Below, in pieces: positions 11,166 through 21,605 of a stretch of 64,000 nt of DNA. The translations under genes and the position numbers were made by a program. The stretch is from the NCBI GenBank assembly GCA_015178975.1, contig WHVD01000184.1, positions 90,030-154,029 of the forward strand. The letters are read 5' to 3'. Every line of letters starts with the position of its first letter. The stretch's first letter is position 1. The DNA is from Hysterangium stoloniferum. Its lineage: Eukaryota > Basidiomycota > Agaricomycetes > Hysterangiales > Hysterangiaceae. The notes under the pieces were generated by a model. It did no database searches. It was not told the DNA's origin and saw only the letters and a program-made list of their open reading frames with translations.

Positions 11166-12768
11166 GCTTAAGCACGAGTTGTGCTGTCACATGTGACATG
11201 TCCACTTTGTCATGCACCATACTACCACCACTACAACAACAATAACTGTGAGTCCTTCTGTAGCTCATGTCCCACAGCCCTCTTCCTAAGGCCCAGATCC
11301 AAATACTAATGTTCTACGGTTGAAGGTCAGTCATTCTTATATATATATATCATTCTGGACCTATCCCCTATTTCATTTTATCAGGCATCTTCCCTTGATG
11401 AGGCAACACAATCTGGCGTGACTGGTGGATGCATGACATGGTCAAAGCATACTCTGGAATGAATGCCACTTTAGCAGCACCCCTGGGTCATATCAATGTA
11501 CATATTCGAGGCGGTTCAGCATTGCTCCTACACAATAAGCCAGGATATACAATTGAGGAAACACGGAGTGGCCCATACACACTCCTTGTATCATTGTCGA
11601 GCAGTGGATCAGCCATGTGATATTTACAATATGTATGGGGAGTATCTTCAACTGCAGTAACAACCACTAAGGCTGACTCTTCGTTTTCCATCTTCACCGA
11701 AGGACAGTTCTATTTATGATGACCTTTTACTAACAATGTGCTTTCAATAGGCACGACGATGACGGTGCGTACCTTTGATAGGCGTGACTTTCAATTTCGA
11801 TTTGTGTGCTCTCGTTAGGCACTGCAACGGTACGAGCAATGGTGCACGTTTTTGATAGGCGTGACTTTTGATGTCGAACTCGGTGTGCTTTCAATAGGTG
11901 GGAAGGCGACAATGCACACTTTCAACAGGCGCGACTTTTGATGTCAAATTTGGTGTGCTTTCAATAGGCACGGCGGCGGTGTGAGCGACAGTGTGCATTT
12001 TCGATAGGCACGGCTTTTGATGTCGAATTCAGCCTCGATGGGGCAGAAGAAGTGTTTTATGCGCTTGTGTTGGGATTTCACAAGCGAGGACCCAAGACCG
12101 TACAGAGCCAACTTGGAACTGTATCTAGTTACAAGCGCATGACATGTAATTTACATGTAGATACGTATAAACTAATGTCTCACCATTGCCTCACCATGAC
12201 ACGAGTGCAACGTCGATTCGATGACACTCCCACATAACAATCCATAATATCCAATAATTGCTCCTACACGATAAGCCAGGATATGCAATTGAGGAAACAC
12301 GGAGTGGCCCATACACACTCCTTGTACCATTGTCGAGCAATGGATCAGCCATGTGATATTTACAATATGTAGATAGATATGCAATGTTCAGCTTCGCCAC
12401 CTAACCTTTGTATGATTGAAATATGTTAGCATGGAAGATTGACTGAAATATTCTTAAAGGTTTATCAGTAAGAATAGCCCCATTTCATATGTGCAGTGCC
12501 AACCTAGTTTTCTAGTCTACATTTTCCTAAATTACGGACTGTATGTGATATTTACAATATGTATGAGGAGTATCTTAGATAGATATGCAATGTTCAGCTT
12601 TGCCACCCAACCTTTGTATGATTGAAATATATAGCATGAAGATTGACTGAAATATTCTCAAAGGTTTATCAGTAAGAATAGCCTGTTTCATGTGTGCAGT
12701 GCAAACCTAGTTTTCTGGTCTACATTTTCATAGATACCAGCAATATACTAACCAATGTCAATTATATT
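11166..12768. repeat. Degenerate direct repeats between transposase and CxxC ORF
   Basis: No gene recognised. Three kinds of repeat are visible: a ~75-bp segment (GAAACACGGAGTGGCCCATA...) at 11555 and 12294; an array of ~70-95-bp units sharing TTTGATAGGCGTGACTTTTG and GTGCTTTCAATAGGC between 11741 and 12030; and a ~160-bp direct duplication (AGATATGCAATGTTCAGCTT...) at 12373 and 12578, identity roughly 90%. They may be slippage products or degraded transposon sequence. Confidence 0.7.
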
Positions 12769-12927
12769 TTAATTGAATATGTACTGTATATATAAGTGTT
12801 TACTAGGCCTTGCATGTAACTGAGACACTTGCCGGCACTCTGAGCATTGCACACGGTGTGATTCCTCTGAGTGGGGCCCTCTGCACTTTCTGCACCGAGC
12901 ATCCTTCACCTTCGACCGTCTAGACAT
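12769..12927 (-). CDS. Small ORF with two CxxC pairs, possibly transposon-encoded
   Basis: Begins MSRRSKVKDARCRKCRGPHS and goes on with VQCSECRQ, so two CxxC pairs about 14 residues apart plus intervening His, a pattern typical of a small zinc-binding fold. A plausible splice donor follows the LHARP residues. It lies upstream of and on the same strand as the transposase, inside the KDZ element, and could be a first exon of the transposase or a separate protein. Function unknown. Confidence 0.35.
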   Translation of the reverse strand: MSRRSKVKDARCRKCRGPHSEESHRVQCSECRQVSQLHARPSKHLYIQYIFN

Positions 12928-13229
12928 TTGAACATTTTTCGAAAGTGTCTTGCAATAATATATAACCATGTATAGTCTTAGCATTTTGAATGTGCGATAA
13001 AAGTGTAACATAACACAGACTCGAGCTATTACTTTAACAACAATTGGTTATTATTCCTATCTACTATTTTTGGGAACATAATGGAATAGTTGGAGTGGTG
13101 AAATAGGAAGGTCAGTCGACCGACTTGTGCTGAAGGTGTTACGAAAGTGAATGGTAAACCACATTGTTCGAAGAAAACTCTCAAGTTGAATCATCAGTGG
13201 AGCAGTGTTGTTACAGTCCATAAAATCAT

Positions 13230-13690
13230 GTCAGCCTCGCATCTGTCCAAAATCCTGATTCTGCGGCCTCATAATACTGCCCCTTGTTTCTCTGAGATCT
13301 CAATAACGGGCTTACAATGTCTTCACAGTGGACACAGAGAATAACACATTCGTCAGAAACCACCTGGTGTCCACTCTCCATGCTTTGAAGTGGCATGTCG
13401 AGAAGGATTTATTTACCGACATGACGCCCTATGGCGAAAAGAGGTTCATGAACGTCATAGCAACTAAGGATCCTGATGCTCCAAGACGACTGGTGTTGGC
13501 CGCTCATTTTGACAGTAAATATTTTCCTAGCGTGCCACAGAACCAGGTACACCATTTTACTCCGGACTAGGGGAAACTCACTTGGGATGTCAGTTTGTAG
13601 GTGCTACCGATTCGGCCGCACCTTGTGTTATCCTTCTCGACGTGGCCGAGACGTTGAATCAATTATTAGACCAGTGACAAGAAAGGCTAG
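13230..13690 (+). pseudogene. Glutaminyl-peptide cyclotransferase (M28-type) gene fragment carried in the transposon
   Basis: Two exon remnants: NTFVRNHLVSTLHALKWHVE, RRLVLAAHFDSKYFP, then across a ~47-bp GT/AG intron FVGATDSAAPCVILLDVAE. These are the conserved blocks of animal/fungal glutaminyl cyclase, including the Zn-ligand Asp of the GATDSA motif. The enzyme cyclises N-terminal Gln to pyroglutamate in secreted proteins. A TGA at 13675-13677 follows LLDQ, and the C-terminal half is absent. It lies on the strand opposite to the transposase. Confidence 0.8.
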
Positions 13691-14149
13691 AGCAGGCCTC
13701 TGAGTCAACTCACAGCTTATTCAGGAGAGCAGTAGTAGCATGTTGAATTCTCAAAACTTGGGCTCAGTCATGGATTTTTCCAGTGCAGTTTTATTTTTGG
13801 GAGGATGCCTAGCGTCGGAGCTTCCATGGCATCACTTTGAAAATGTTCTAGTACGGTTTGTGTATATTTATCAAATCCCATTGGAATAAGCCATAATTAT
13901 AAGCCATACTCAACTCTAACTTTCTATGTACCTCTAAATTCTGTTCGGCATGGTGGGGTTCTTTGTAAGGCTGTGCTGAGTCCTGTGAATCAAGACCCTG
14001 GACTCTTTAGTAAATGTAAGCATCAGCACATCGCTGCTTGGGTGTACTGTATAGTTCAGGGTCGCAAAGTGACCCTAGATAGTGGTGCGATTGAGAGTGT
14101 GACCTCTTAGTGAAGTTGTCACTCACTAAGAGGTACACAAAGGGGGATT

Positions 14150-14980
14150 TGCAGGTGATGAGTGAGTGTCCAAGGGCCCAGCATTTGGAGCACTGTCAGA
14201 GTTTGGGTTTGTCAACCCATTTCTGTGTCCTCACTGGGCTAGGGGCCCGTGATTGAGGGCTGGGTGGTGGGGTGGCAGCAGCAACAGTGGTGTATGATGT
14301 CACAGTGTTCCCAGCTGCCTCAGGTGCCAGCCAATTTGCAGGAGATTGGTGCTTGAGCCTGCGTGGACTTTGGGCATGCTGGGTGTCAAAGTGTTGTTCA
14401 AGGCGTGTGAGTTGCGTGTGATGGAGTTCCTGATGTCCACCATGGACTTGGACAGAAAATCCATGATAGGGCATGGTATTTGGTCAGGGTTGTATGACTG
14501 GGATGGGGTAGGCTGTGGGGTCTGGGTGACAGGGTAGCTCTCACCCAGAGATCCCAGTGTATCATCAGGGCTTTGGATGTGGTAGGTAAGGTCATGGAAT
14601 TTGGTGATACAGGTGAGGGCATCACTTGTAATCTCATGAGAGCTGTGGAGAGCGCTGTTAAGTGTTTCCACAAACACCTTGATGAGGTTAGAGGCAATCT
14701 GCTCTAGGGATAGCGGTTGGTAGAGGGATTCATCATCCCAATGGGACGCCAGTACCTGAACCTTGGAAATGAGGCTAGGAACAGGGTCAACTGGGGGGCA
14801 GAGGGGGTCAGGGAGAATTTCTGAGCTATCAGGAGACAGGGAGGGGGCCATGCAGGTATGGGGCCATGGTTCGAAGCAGCCTTCAGTCACTGGGGTGGTA
14901 GCAGCCTGTTTTCTGTTGTTAGAGGGATCAAGGGGGTCCTGAGGGGCCTTAGGTCCAGGGTCTTCGAGTGAAGGATCCAT
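14150..14980 (-). pseudogene. Gag-like protein with CCHC zinc knuckle, broken
   Basis: Starts MDPSLEDPGPKAPQDPLDPS, is Pro/Ser-rich, and after a frameshift near 14430 continues to WVDKPKL*QCSKCWALGHS..ITC, a CX2CX4HX4C zinc knuckle. The TGA at 14196-14198 stands where Arg or Lys would be expected. Such knuckle proteins occur as ORF1/Gag of retroelements and in transposon accessory proteins; the exact source is not recognised. It starts head-to-head with the accessory gene to its right. Confidence 0.5.
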
Positions 14981-15194
14981 TGGGGAGGTGATGGAGCCAG
15001 AGTCAGGGTTGAGAGAGAGGCAGCCACAGGAGCAGGTGGTGGGAGCAAGAATAACCCAGCCATGCCACGTGACTACATATAGTTTTTTTCAACAGCTAAC
15101 TCCTCCAGTTGCTACCAGTGCAAGGTCTCCACATTCCTACCTACCTCTTCTGCAGCTTTTAATTCCACTGGCTCCAAATCCCAACAACTTAATA

Positions 15195-16714
15195 ATGTCA
15201 TTGGAAACACCTGTGGTACCCCATGCTGATAGAACTACGTGGGCCAAACGAAACCCAGCTGCTAATGTTCAGGCTTCTCGTGAACCTACACACAAGCTTA
15301 CTGATGCAAAGAAGGCAATGTGCAAGTTGGCAGCTGAGCTGAAAAAAACAGGTCAAGTGGCCCTAAATGCTGCTGTCAGCACCTACTTGCTTGAGCAGAC
15401 AGAAAAGCTCAATGCATTAGCTGCAGTGTACAATGTTAAAGTCAAAAGGATTGAGGATATGGTGAACTCACAGACTCACTACAAAAAATCTCAAGCCCCT
15501 ACACTTCAGAATGCCATTGTGCATTTCCTTGCCAAAAAGGTCAACAGTTGTGAGTTCTTATACAGTATTCATTATTCCATATGTCCTAAATGTCAATGGA
15601 ATACAGACCTACCAGTTGGATATCGAAAGACCCTTGCAGAGCTGAAGGTGATGGCCCAGGATGATCTGGATGTTCAAAGTTTTACGAAGGATGATGAGGA
15701 GAACCTTATCATTGAACTCATTGAATACCGAGCTTTCAAGAAAACTGGTGTTCGTGCGACCAACAAGGTAGCATCACAAGATATTCTTCTTACCTTGGAC
15801 CGGGTTATTAATGAGGTGAGCTATAATAAATGACTACAAGTATTATTGCATACTGATATGAACCTTTTTTTTAGCTTGACTGTTTGGCAGATCGGACTGG
15901 ATTCAGTACATTTATACTTGGTGCTCGCAACAGTGTAAATGATGAGGCCCTGCCCACATTCCATGGATCTGGTGACTCTATGGAATTCTTTTCTGAGGTG
16001 CTAGAGAGAGACCCTTGGGAACTCGCACGGTTATTTGAGCAGTGGCTTTGCAAGAGAGAGAAAAGTATGTACCTGTGATACAATCCAAATCAAATATTAA
16101 CATACAGTACATACTATTGTCAGACATATGTAGTTGAATGTGATACAATTGGGAAGCTTCGTATACAGTCAACTGGAATGATTAGAGCTGGCTTGCGTAT
16201 GGCTTTACATGTTTCTGATACGGCGTATACTCACTTCTGTTCTACTTCAGGCAACATCACAAACATCAAAAGAATTGAAATGAACTATACCAACTACGAA
16301 ACTACAATTGTTCAAGCTCACGGTGTCAAATTGATTGGCTTTTCACTCAACCAGTTTGTGAATCCATCAGAAGTTACCAACATCACAGATATGCAACAGC
16401 TACACAATGCTTTAAGGTCAGGCGAGTGCAAATGGATTCGGCTGTTACAACCAGAGCTTGACATTCATGCCGAGGGCTGCAAAGCATGTCACAAGGATGG
16501 TGAGGTTGTTGGGAAACCTAGGAAGAAAAGATGTGATGCTGGGGTTCTGAGGGGAAAACAAAAACGAGCTGGCATGGATTCAGACAAGGAAAAGCAGGAC
16601 ACACTATCAAAGAAGCAGAGAACAAGTCATTTATTGACTCAGAGCAAGTTGAACACAGGCCTGCAGAGGCAGAAGAAGAGGCCAAAGAGCTGCGAGTTCA
16701 TCAATTTAGATTAA
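15195..16714 (+). CDS. KDZ-transposon accessory protein of unknown function, apparently intact
   Basis: Exons 15195-15815, 15875-16064 and 16134-16714 join in frame through GT/AG introns to 463 residues. A further in-frame 57-bp intron inside exon 1 (GTGAG...ACAG, near 15549) is likely and would give 444. The chosen start is MSLETPVVPHADRTTWAKR; an upstream in-frame ATG at 14988 also exists. N-terminal half is Ala/Lys-rich and helical (LTDAKKAMCKLAAELKKTGQ); C-terminal half has MNYTNYETTIVQAHGVKLIG, ALRSGECKWIRL and VVGKPRKKRCDAG, the last a basic, possibly nuclear segment. From memory of annotated mushroom genomes, similar proteins of no known function accompany large DNA transposons. No stop or frameshift is present, unlike the transposase next door. 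Confidence 0.72.
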
Positions 16715-16771
16715 TCTGATAGCATGGACAACAATGAAGTTGCACTCAGCTCAAATACTATACACTTTTTT

Positions 16772-17188
16772 TAAATATTTACTCTCATAATTGACACTGT
16801 GAGGACAAAATCTCAAGCTCATCATTGATGACGATGATGAGCAACCATATTTGGCGCTAAAGTCATGCTCAGCTCATATAGCTTACTTTATTATTATATT
16901 GAAGGCTTATGTATGTGTGTAGGTATATTCTGCAAGAATTGTCTATAATTTTTTTTCAGAATTTATATTAAAAATTGAATTGTTAAAGAGAGTGTGTCGA
17001 GCTCGTTGTTGATGGCAACGATGGGCAACCTTATTTGGCAATGATGCAGGGGCAGATGATTGATGCCGAAGTTGCGACCAGATGTCGGGTGGCAACATTG
17101 CTGAACATGGTGCTATAATCCAGCAATGGTTTGGTGATGGTTTTAAAATTTGGAGTCACCTCAAGAATTAATCAGCTTTTATCGGCGG
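16772..17188 (-). repeat. KDZ transposon right TIR, inner part
   Basis: Reverse complement of about 7048-7461. It is separated from the outermost 93 bp (18439-18531) by the solo LTR that inserted at the GGCGG site. Confidence 0.92.
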
Positions 17189-18433
17189 TGTTACGACCGT
17201 GTCGTAACCCATGTCGCAAACCGACGGACCCCGAGAATACTACTGTCTATCGATGTTCCAAGTTATTGATCAAGTCATCATTTCGGCAACCTTCGGAACC
17301 CGACACTGACGTATACCTTCATGGCGATCAAACCTCATTTACGCCCCTGTCAAAATATACTCATACCATCTGGTTATGCTTTGATACGTCCCCTTTCATT
17401 ATGATGATCCGTTTTACTCTATGTTTCGCATATGCCCGTATATACTTGTAGCCCGTGGACTATTCCCTTTTCTCGTAATCCCACTCTCGGCTAAATCTCG
17501 GCTTCTGATCTTATCATAACCTTCCGGTTTCTAGTCAAATCTATTTGTCAAATAGTGTTTCCGCTCTTCCCTTAGTTAGTAGTTTCTAGACACCGACAAC
17601 TCATATATAAACCCGCTGTAAATGTAGTTACAAGACAATCAGAATATCAACTTAGAATGTCAACTTAGAATGTCAACTTAGAATGTCAACTTAGAATATT
17701 GACTTAGATTGACTTAGATACCCCTCTAATTTCCGACTCCATTATCTATTCACGACCACCACATTCTGACCCCATCCGATTTACGATTCAACCTACATTT
17801 ACGACTTCAACCTCTAATCCCGACTCTCAGTCTCCGACTCTCGGTCTCCGACTCTCTCAGTCTCCGACTCTCTCAGTCTCCGACTCTCTCAGTCTCCGAC
17901 TCTCTCAGTCTCCGACTCTCTCAGTCTCCGACACTCTCAGGCTCCGACACTCTCGGTCTCCGACACTCTCAGTCTCCAACACTCTCAGTCTCCAACACTC
18001 TTAGTCTCCGACACTCTCAGTCTCCAACTCTCTCAGTCTCCAACTCTCTCAGTCTCCAACTCTCTCAGTCTCCGACTCTTGGTCTCCGACCCTTGGTCTC
18101 TGACCCTTGGTCTCTGACCCTTGGCCTCCGACCCTTGGCCTCCGACCCTTGGTCTCTGACTCTTGGTCCCCGACTCTTGGTCTCCGACCCTTGGTCTCTG
18201 ACTCTTGGTCTCTGACTCTTGGTCTCTGACCCCTCAGCCCAACCCTCGACTTATCCTTCAGTTTCCGATTGGTAGTTCACCGAGAGGTTTACCTGACAGG
18301 ACTAGTTTCCACCCGCCCGAAATTTAAGGACACCTGACGGTAATTTGCGAGGGTGCAGCACATAAGCTGAAGCCAAGTCCTTCTGTTCAATCCCCGTCGG
18401 TCAACTGACATCTGTCAGTTTCTGCTCTTAACA
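17189..18433 (+). mobile_element. Solo LTR (family LTR1), 1,245 bp, expanded by a minisatellite
   Basis: Begins TGTTACGACCGTGTCG and ends TTTCTGCTCTTAACA, flanked by the perfect 5-bp repeat GGCGG (17184-17188 and 18434-18438), inside the right TIR of the KDZ element. Related copies are at 38191-38933 (743 bp) and, deleted, 8067-8268. The extra length comes from a 16-bp repeat described separately. Its CpGs are largely intact, whereas the 38 kb copy has lost them. Confidence 0.93.
17822..18235 (+). repeat. 16-bp minisatellite within solo LTR1
   Basis: About 25 tandem units, first of CTCAGTCTCCGACTCT type, then drifting to CTTGGTCTCTGACC type. The 38 kb LTR copy holds only one or two units at the corresponding place, so expansion happened in this copy or its source. 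Confidence 0.85.
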
Positions 18434-18438
18434 GGCGG

Positions 18439-18531
18439 AACAGAAGATTTAGCTGAAACCCTTCAACTTAGAGGTGTATTAGGCACGTGAATACACCTCT
18501 AATTGGAGGTGATTTGTGGGAGTCACAGGTG
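18439..18531 (-). repeat. KDZ transposon right TIR, outermost 93 bp with hairpin
   Basis: Mirror of 6957-7049, including the 13-bp hairpin arms at 18468-18480 and 18490-18502; the 9-base loop contains CACGTG. Ends GGGAGTCACAGGTG directly against the CATTGGCA target duplication. Confidence 0.92.
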
Positions 18532-18539
18532 CATTGGCA

Positions 18540-18841
18540 TGTGGTCAGAAGCTGAGGTGACTGAATTCCCTCGGTGAGTTTTATGCCCTGAATTTCCCCA
18601 CGATTGTCCTGTTCTCAATGTATTCCCAGGGCATATGTTGTCCCTAGAGGTGGTGCAGGGAGTCTGAAAACATCTGTAGATAAAGATGCCTTTGGTCATG
18701 ATATTCAGACTTGGATACGGAGCAAGGTTGCACACCATAAATATCTGCGTGGTGGTGAGTTTGATTATGTTTATTCGATTGCATCCACCTGTATCTAACC
18801 ATACCCTTACAGGTGTTGTGGTGGTTGATGTGGTATCCAAA
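18540..18841 (+). pseudogene. Acyl-CoA ligase (4CL-like) pseudogene, part 2
   Basis: Continues part 1 across the transposon: SEAEVTEFPR, an intron, then AYVVPRGG, FGHDIQTWIRSKVAHHKYL and, after another intron, VVVVDVV. These are the last conserved blocks before the PK-S-x-GKILRR end of this enzyme class. The final GKILR lysine motif is missing because Gypsy-derived sequence begins at about 18842. Confidence 0.85.
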
Positions 18842-19075
18842 AGTTAAGCTCCACAGGTGTCTAGAAAGTTATACTGTTAGCTATCCAGTCAATCAATGGA
18901 TTGTAGTGGGTAAGCCAGTTGTGTCCTAGGACCACCAAGCAACTTGAGTCTAACTGGGTCACATAGAAAGTGACCAACTGAGATGTTCCACACAGGAAAC
19001 AGATGGATAAATCACAAGCTTGGGTGACAACCAAATTACTTGTGCCATCGAAAAGGCGGAGGCTGATGGGATTTA
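18842..19075 (-). mobile_element. Gypsy retropepsin fragment
   Basis: On the minus strand it matches the protease region of the Gypsy element at 57260-57480, including [20 protein letters not shown]-like and VVLGHNWLT codons. It is a short isolated piece between the ligase pseudogene and a TIR element. Confidence 0.85.
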
Positions 19076-19601
19076 GGAGGATAACCCAAAACTTTAAAAG
19101 TTATTTATCCACTAAAGCATATATATTTATATTATTTCTTGTAAAATTAATATTTAAACAAATTCAGTTGATTAGGTATCACTCTGAAGAATGCAAAAAT
19201 ATTAATATTTATCCTATATCTGACAAAATTTAGTCAAACAATCATCTGTAGATTATTCTTTTGGAATAAATTGCACAATGGGGATTGGTACCCCAGATAG
19301 TTCTGGTTAACTCTCTAAGCCAACTAAATTTAAATTATATGAAATATATTTGAAAGTTTGCTTGTATACAAGAGAATACATCATAACCCAAAGATTAAGT
19401 CATAACCCAAATAATCTTGTTTAACCCAAATAATCTAGGTTAATCCAAATAATCATGTGTAACTATGTCATTTGTGTGTATTTTAAAAGGGCATGCATAT
19501 TTTCAAGATGAAATTTCAGGTAACTAAATATAAACTTATAGAATAAGTTGTCATGGCGAGAAGGAATAGTCTCACTTGGAAAATATGAGGATTTTTTCAG
19601 T
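19076..19601 (+). mobile_element. Non-autonomous TIR element (GGAGGATA family), copy A, 3'-truncated
   Basis: Starts GGAGGATAACCC and matches copy B (37471-38074) for over 500 bp, but stops at a shared CAGT before the last ~45 bp of the element, where the membrane-protein gene resumes. AT-rich, no coding capacity. Confidence 0.82.
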
Positions 19602-20254
19602 ATAAACCTGTGTGATATCAGGAATAAGGGGAATACCATAAACACTATGGCCAGAGTGGATCCTATCCATATGTTGTTTCGATATAAAAAATTTATCGTC
19701 AATGCCATGGCGGTGAGAATGATGGAGAGGATGAGCAGTCCTACTGTGTATAGAACCCATCATTTTACCCTCATCCATGCAGCAATTGTTATCCACACGC
19801 CATAAACCGCCACGGGAAGACTAGGATACATCCAAAGAGATGAATTTAATCCAGAGACGTCTTGGGTACTACCACCTCTACACAACCTATAGATTGACAG
19901 GCATGTGGTAACGAAAATAAACGAGTCTTTGACAAAATCTTTTATGTATCCTCCTAGGGTGGCTTCTTTGTAGATGCCGGAGTAGTAGCACATGTGCCAA
20001 TATTTATGTTCTTGTTTCCAGGTAGAGGTTAATGCGGCACGCGATGGTAAGTGGACACGCAAACGTTCCCATGCTACATCGTGGAGGTAGCATTTGAATC
20101 CTTCACGGAACAGAGCGGGAAGGTGGAATAGCCACCATGTCACGTTTAAGTTGATCATCATAAGAACAAAAATGCCCCAGTCCAATGCATCAGTCTCGCA
20201 CTGCTTGCTGGTGGGAGAGGTGACACGAGGGGGTGATGGAAAAGTAGGATCCAT
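19602..20254 (-). pseudogene. Membrane-protein gene, copy 2: nonsense mutation and truncation
   Basis: Matches the intact copy at 46437-47354 for 217 codons with only a few substitutions (T to M, C to R, H to Y). At 19760-19762 a TGA replaces the CGA codon of copy 3 (AWMRVK-R-WVLYTV), giving a 164-residue product, and the sequence is cut after HRFI-encoding codons by the TIR element. The last ~85 codons are absent. Confidence 0.9.
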
Positions 20255-21605
20255 GTCACTACCTCAAATGGTCGAGAAGGAACGGGGATCTGCTATAGTA
20301 ATCCTACACTGCAGGGGATATTAACAGCGTATGGCGTTTGGTGCTATGTAGCCAGACAATTACTAAATGGTGCCCGCTTAAGCTTTGAATAGATGACTGG
20401 CAGCCGAACGCTCCTTTTGGTTATAGTCGATAATATCATCATAGCATATCGATACCCTCAGCTTTCACTGGAAAAACGCCTTGGATTTGAGGATCCGGGG
20501 CTTCTTCCGGTGAAAGAAGGTTGAATAAGGTGTCTATTGTATTGTAGAAAAAGACTTCCTGTCATGTCGCAGTGTTGAGCCGCTTACATCGAGCTCATCA
20601 CCGCCGCTGCCGTCACTCAGTACTTGAGGACGCAGTCATATGGTCCGAATCAGTACTCGCTTCGGCGTATGCATGAGATAATATAACTACTACGTGAGGC
20701 TGGCTGTAGCGTCTCTCGTTCTACATACTCCCAGAGCTTTCGGATTAAAGATGCGTTTGTACGCTACGGGAGTGTGGAATAATTACACCTCTCAGTGGGT
20801 TTAGAATAGCCAAGCTTTGTTAGATGTCTTCACCCACCACATTTTTTATTGACAATGGCCGAGAAACGCTGAAAAAGCGAAGCCAAGGGCAGATTACGCG
20901 CCTGCATGGTCAAGATAAATCATGCTCCATTTCAGGGACTTGTCAGACTGGGACTAACACTATATGTTAGTACATTGTTAGTGGTGCTGGAAATATTCGT
21001 GGAGAGTAACTAGGAAATTTAGCAGTAACAGATTTGAACGTTATAGGTCTTCGTGCCAACCCGGTATAATTTAACCCGTAGGCTTGTATTTCAAATTTTT
21101 TTATAGTAGATATCGCATTTGCGTTTGCTAATTCGTCGCATTCACTCATTATGTATTGATCTTGAGTACTAGTCCATGCACTTGGAACTTCGTTACTATA
21201 GGGACATTGCAGCATTAGTTATGCAATGTTTAATGCGACCATCAGGTGTCAAGCGGAGGTGGAGATATTAGACTGCCTTCAAGACGTTCTGAAGGCCAGA
21301 TCAATAATACGCCTTTCCCCTCCGAATCGATACCGCCGACTGCGATGTGAGTACCGTTAACAGCCAAACTATTAGCTTTAAATAACCCAGGTGATTCGCT
21401 GGTCCAAAATTTCTCGCTTACGCGACCATTTTCGATTTTATGCATGGTGAGGGTTCCTAACAATGTTAGGGTGAAAACTCTGTTCCCTGAAGCGAAGGCA
21501 CTAAAGAAAAAAAGAATAAATATTTGCACTTGCAGAAGCTGGATATACCTACATCCCTATAATAGGACCTTCAGCAATCTGAGTATAATTACCAGCATCT
21601 GGGTT
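19602..21605 (-). repeat. Segmental duplication, copy 2
   Basis: The copy that still joins the complete WD40 gene to the membrane-protein gene, so it probably shows the ancestral order. It shares all of its upstream region with copies 1 and 3, including a ~190-bp stretch (20570-20755) missing from copy 1. Confidence 0.85.

Larger units (their letters stand above)
6957..18531. mobile_element. KDZ-family DNA transposon, 11.6 kb, with two nested LTR insertions
   Basis: Bounded by inverted repeats starting CACCTGTGACTCCCAC and by a perfect 8-bp direct repeat CATTGGCA (6949-6956 and 18532-18539). Removing the element and one repeat rejoins the acyl-CoA ligase reading frame exactly. Contents from left: TIR, transposase (-), degenerate repeats, a small CxxC ORF (-), a glutaminyl-cyclase fragment (+), a gag-like fragment (-), an accessory gene (+), TIR. 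Zisupton-type KDZ elements are known for 8-bp target duplications, which agrees. Later insertions: a 202-bp LTR derivative in the transposase and a 1,245-bp solo LTR in the right TIR. Confidence 0.93.

Noticed and set aside
13700-14140. Continuation of the glutaminyl-cyclase gene
   Set aside because: None of the later conserved blocks of the enzyme could be found in any frame.
18523-18840. 105-codon minus ORF
   Set aside because: Shadow of the acyl-CoA ligase exons on the plus strand.
18971-19233. ORF starting [13 protein letters not shown]
   Set aside because: Chance frame across Gypsy scrap and the TIR element.
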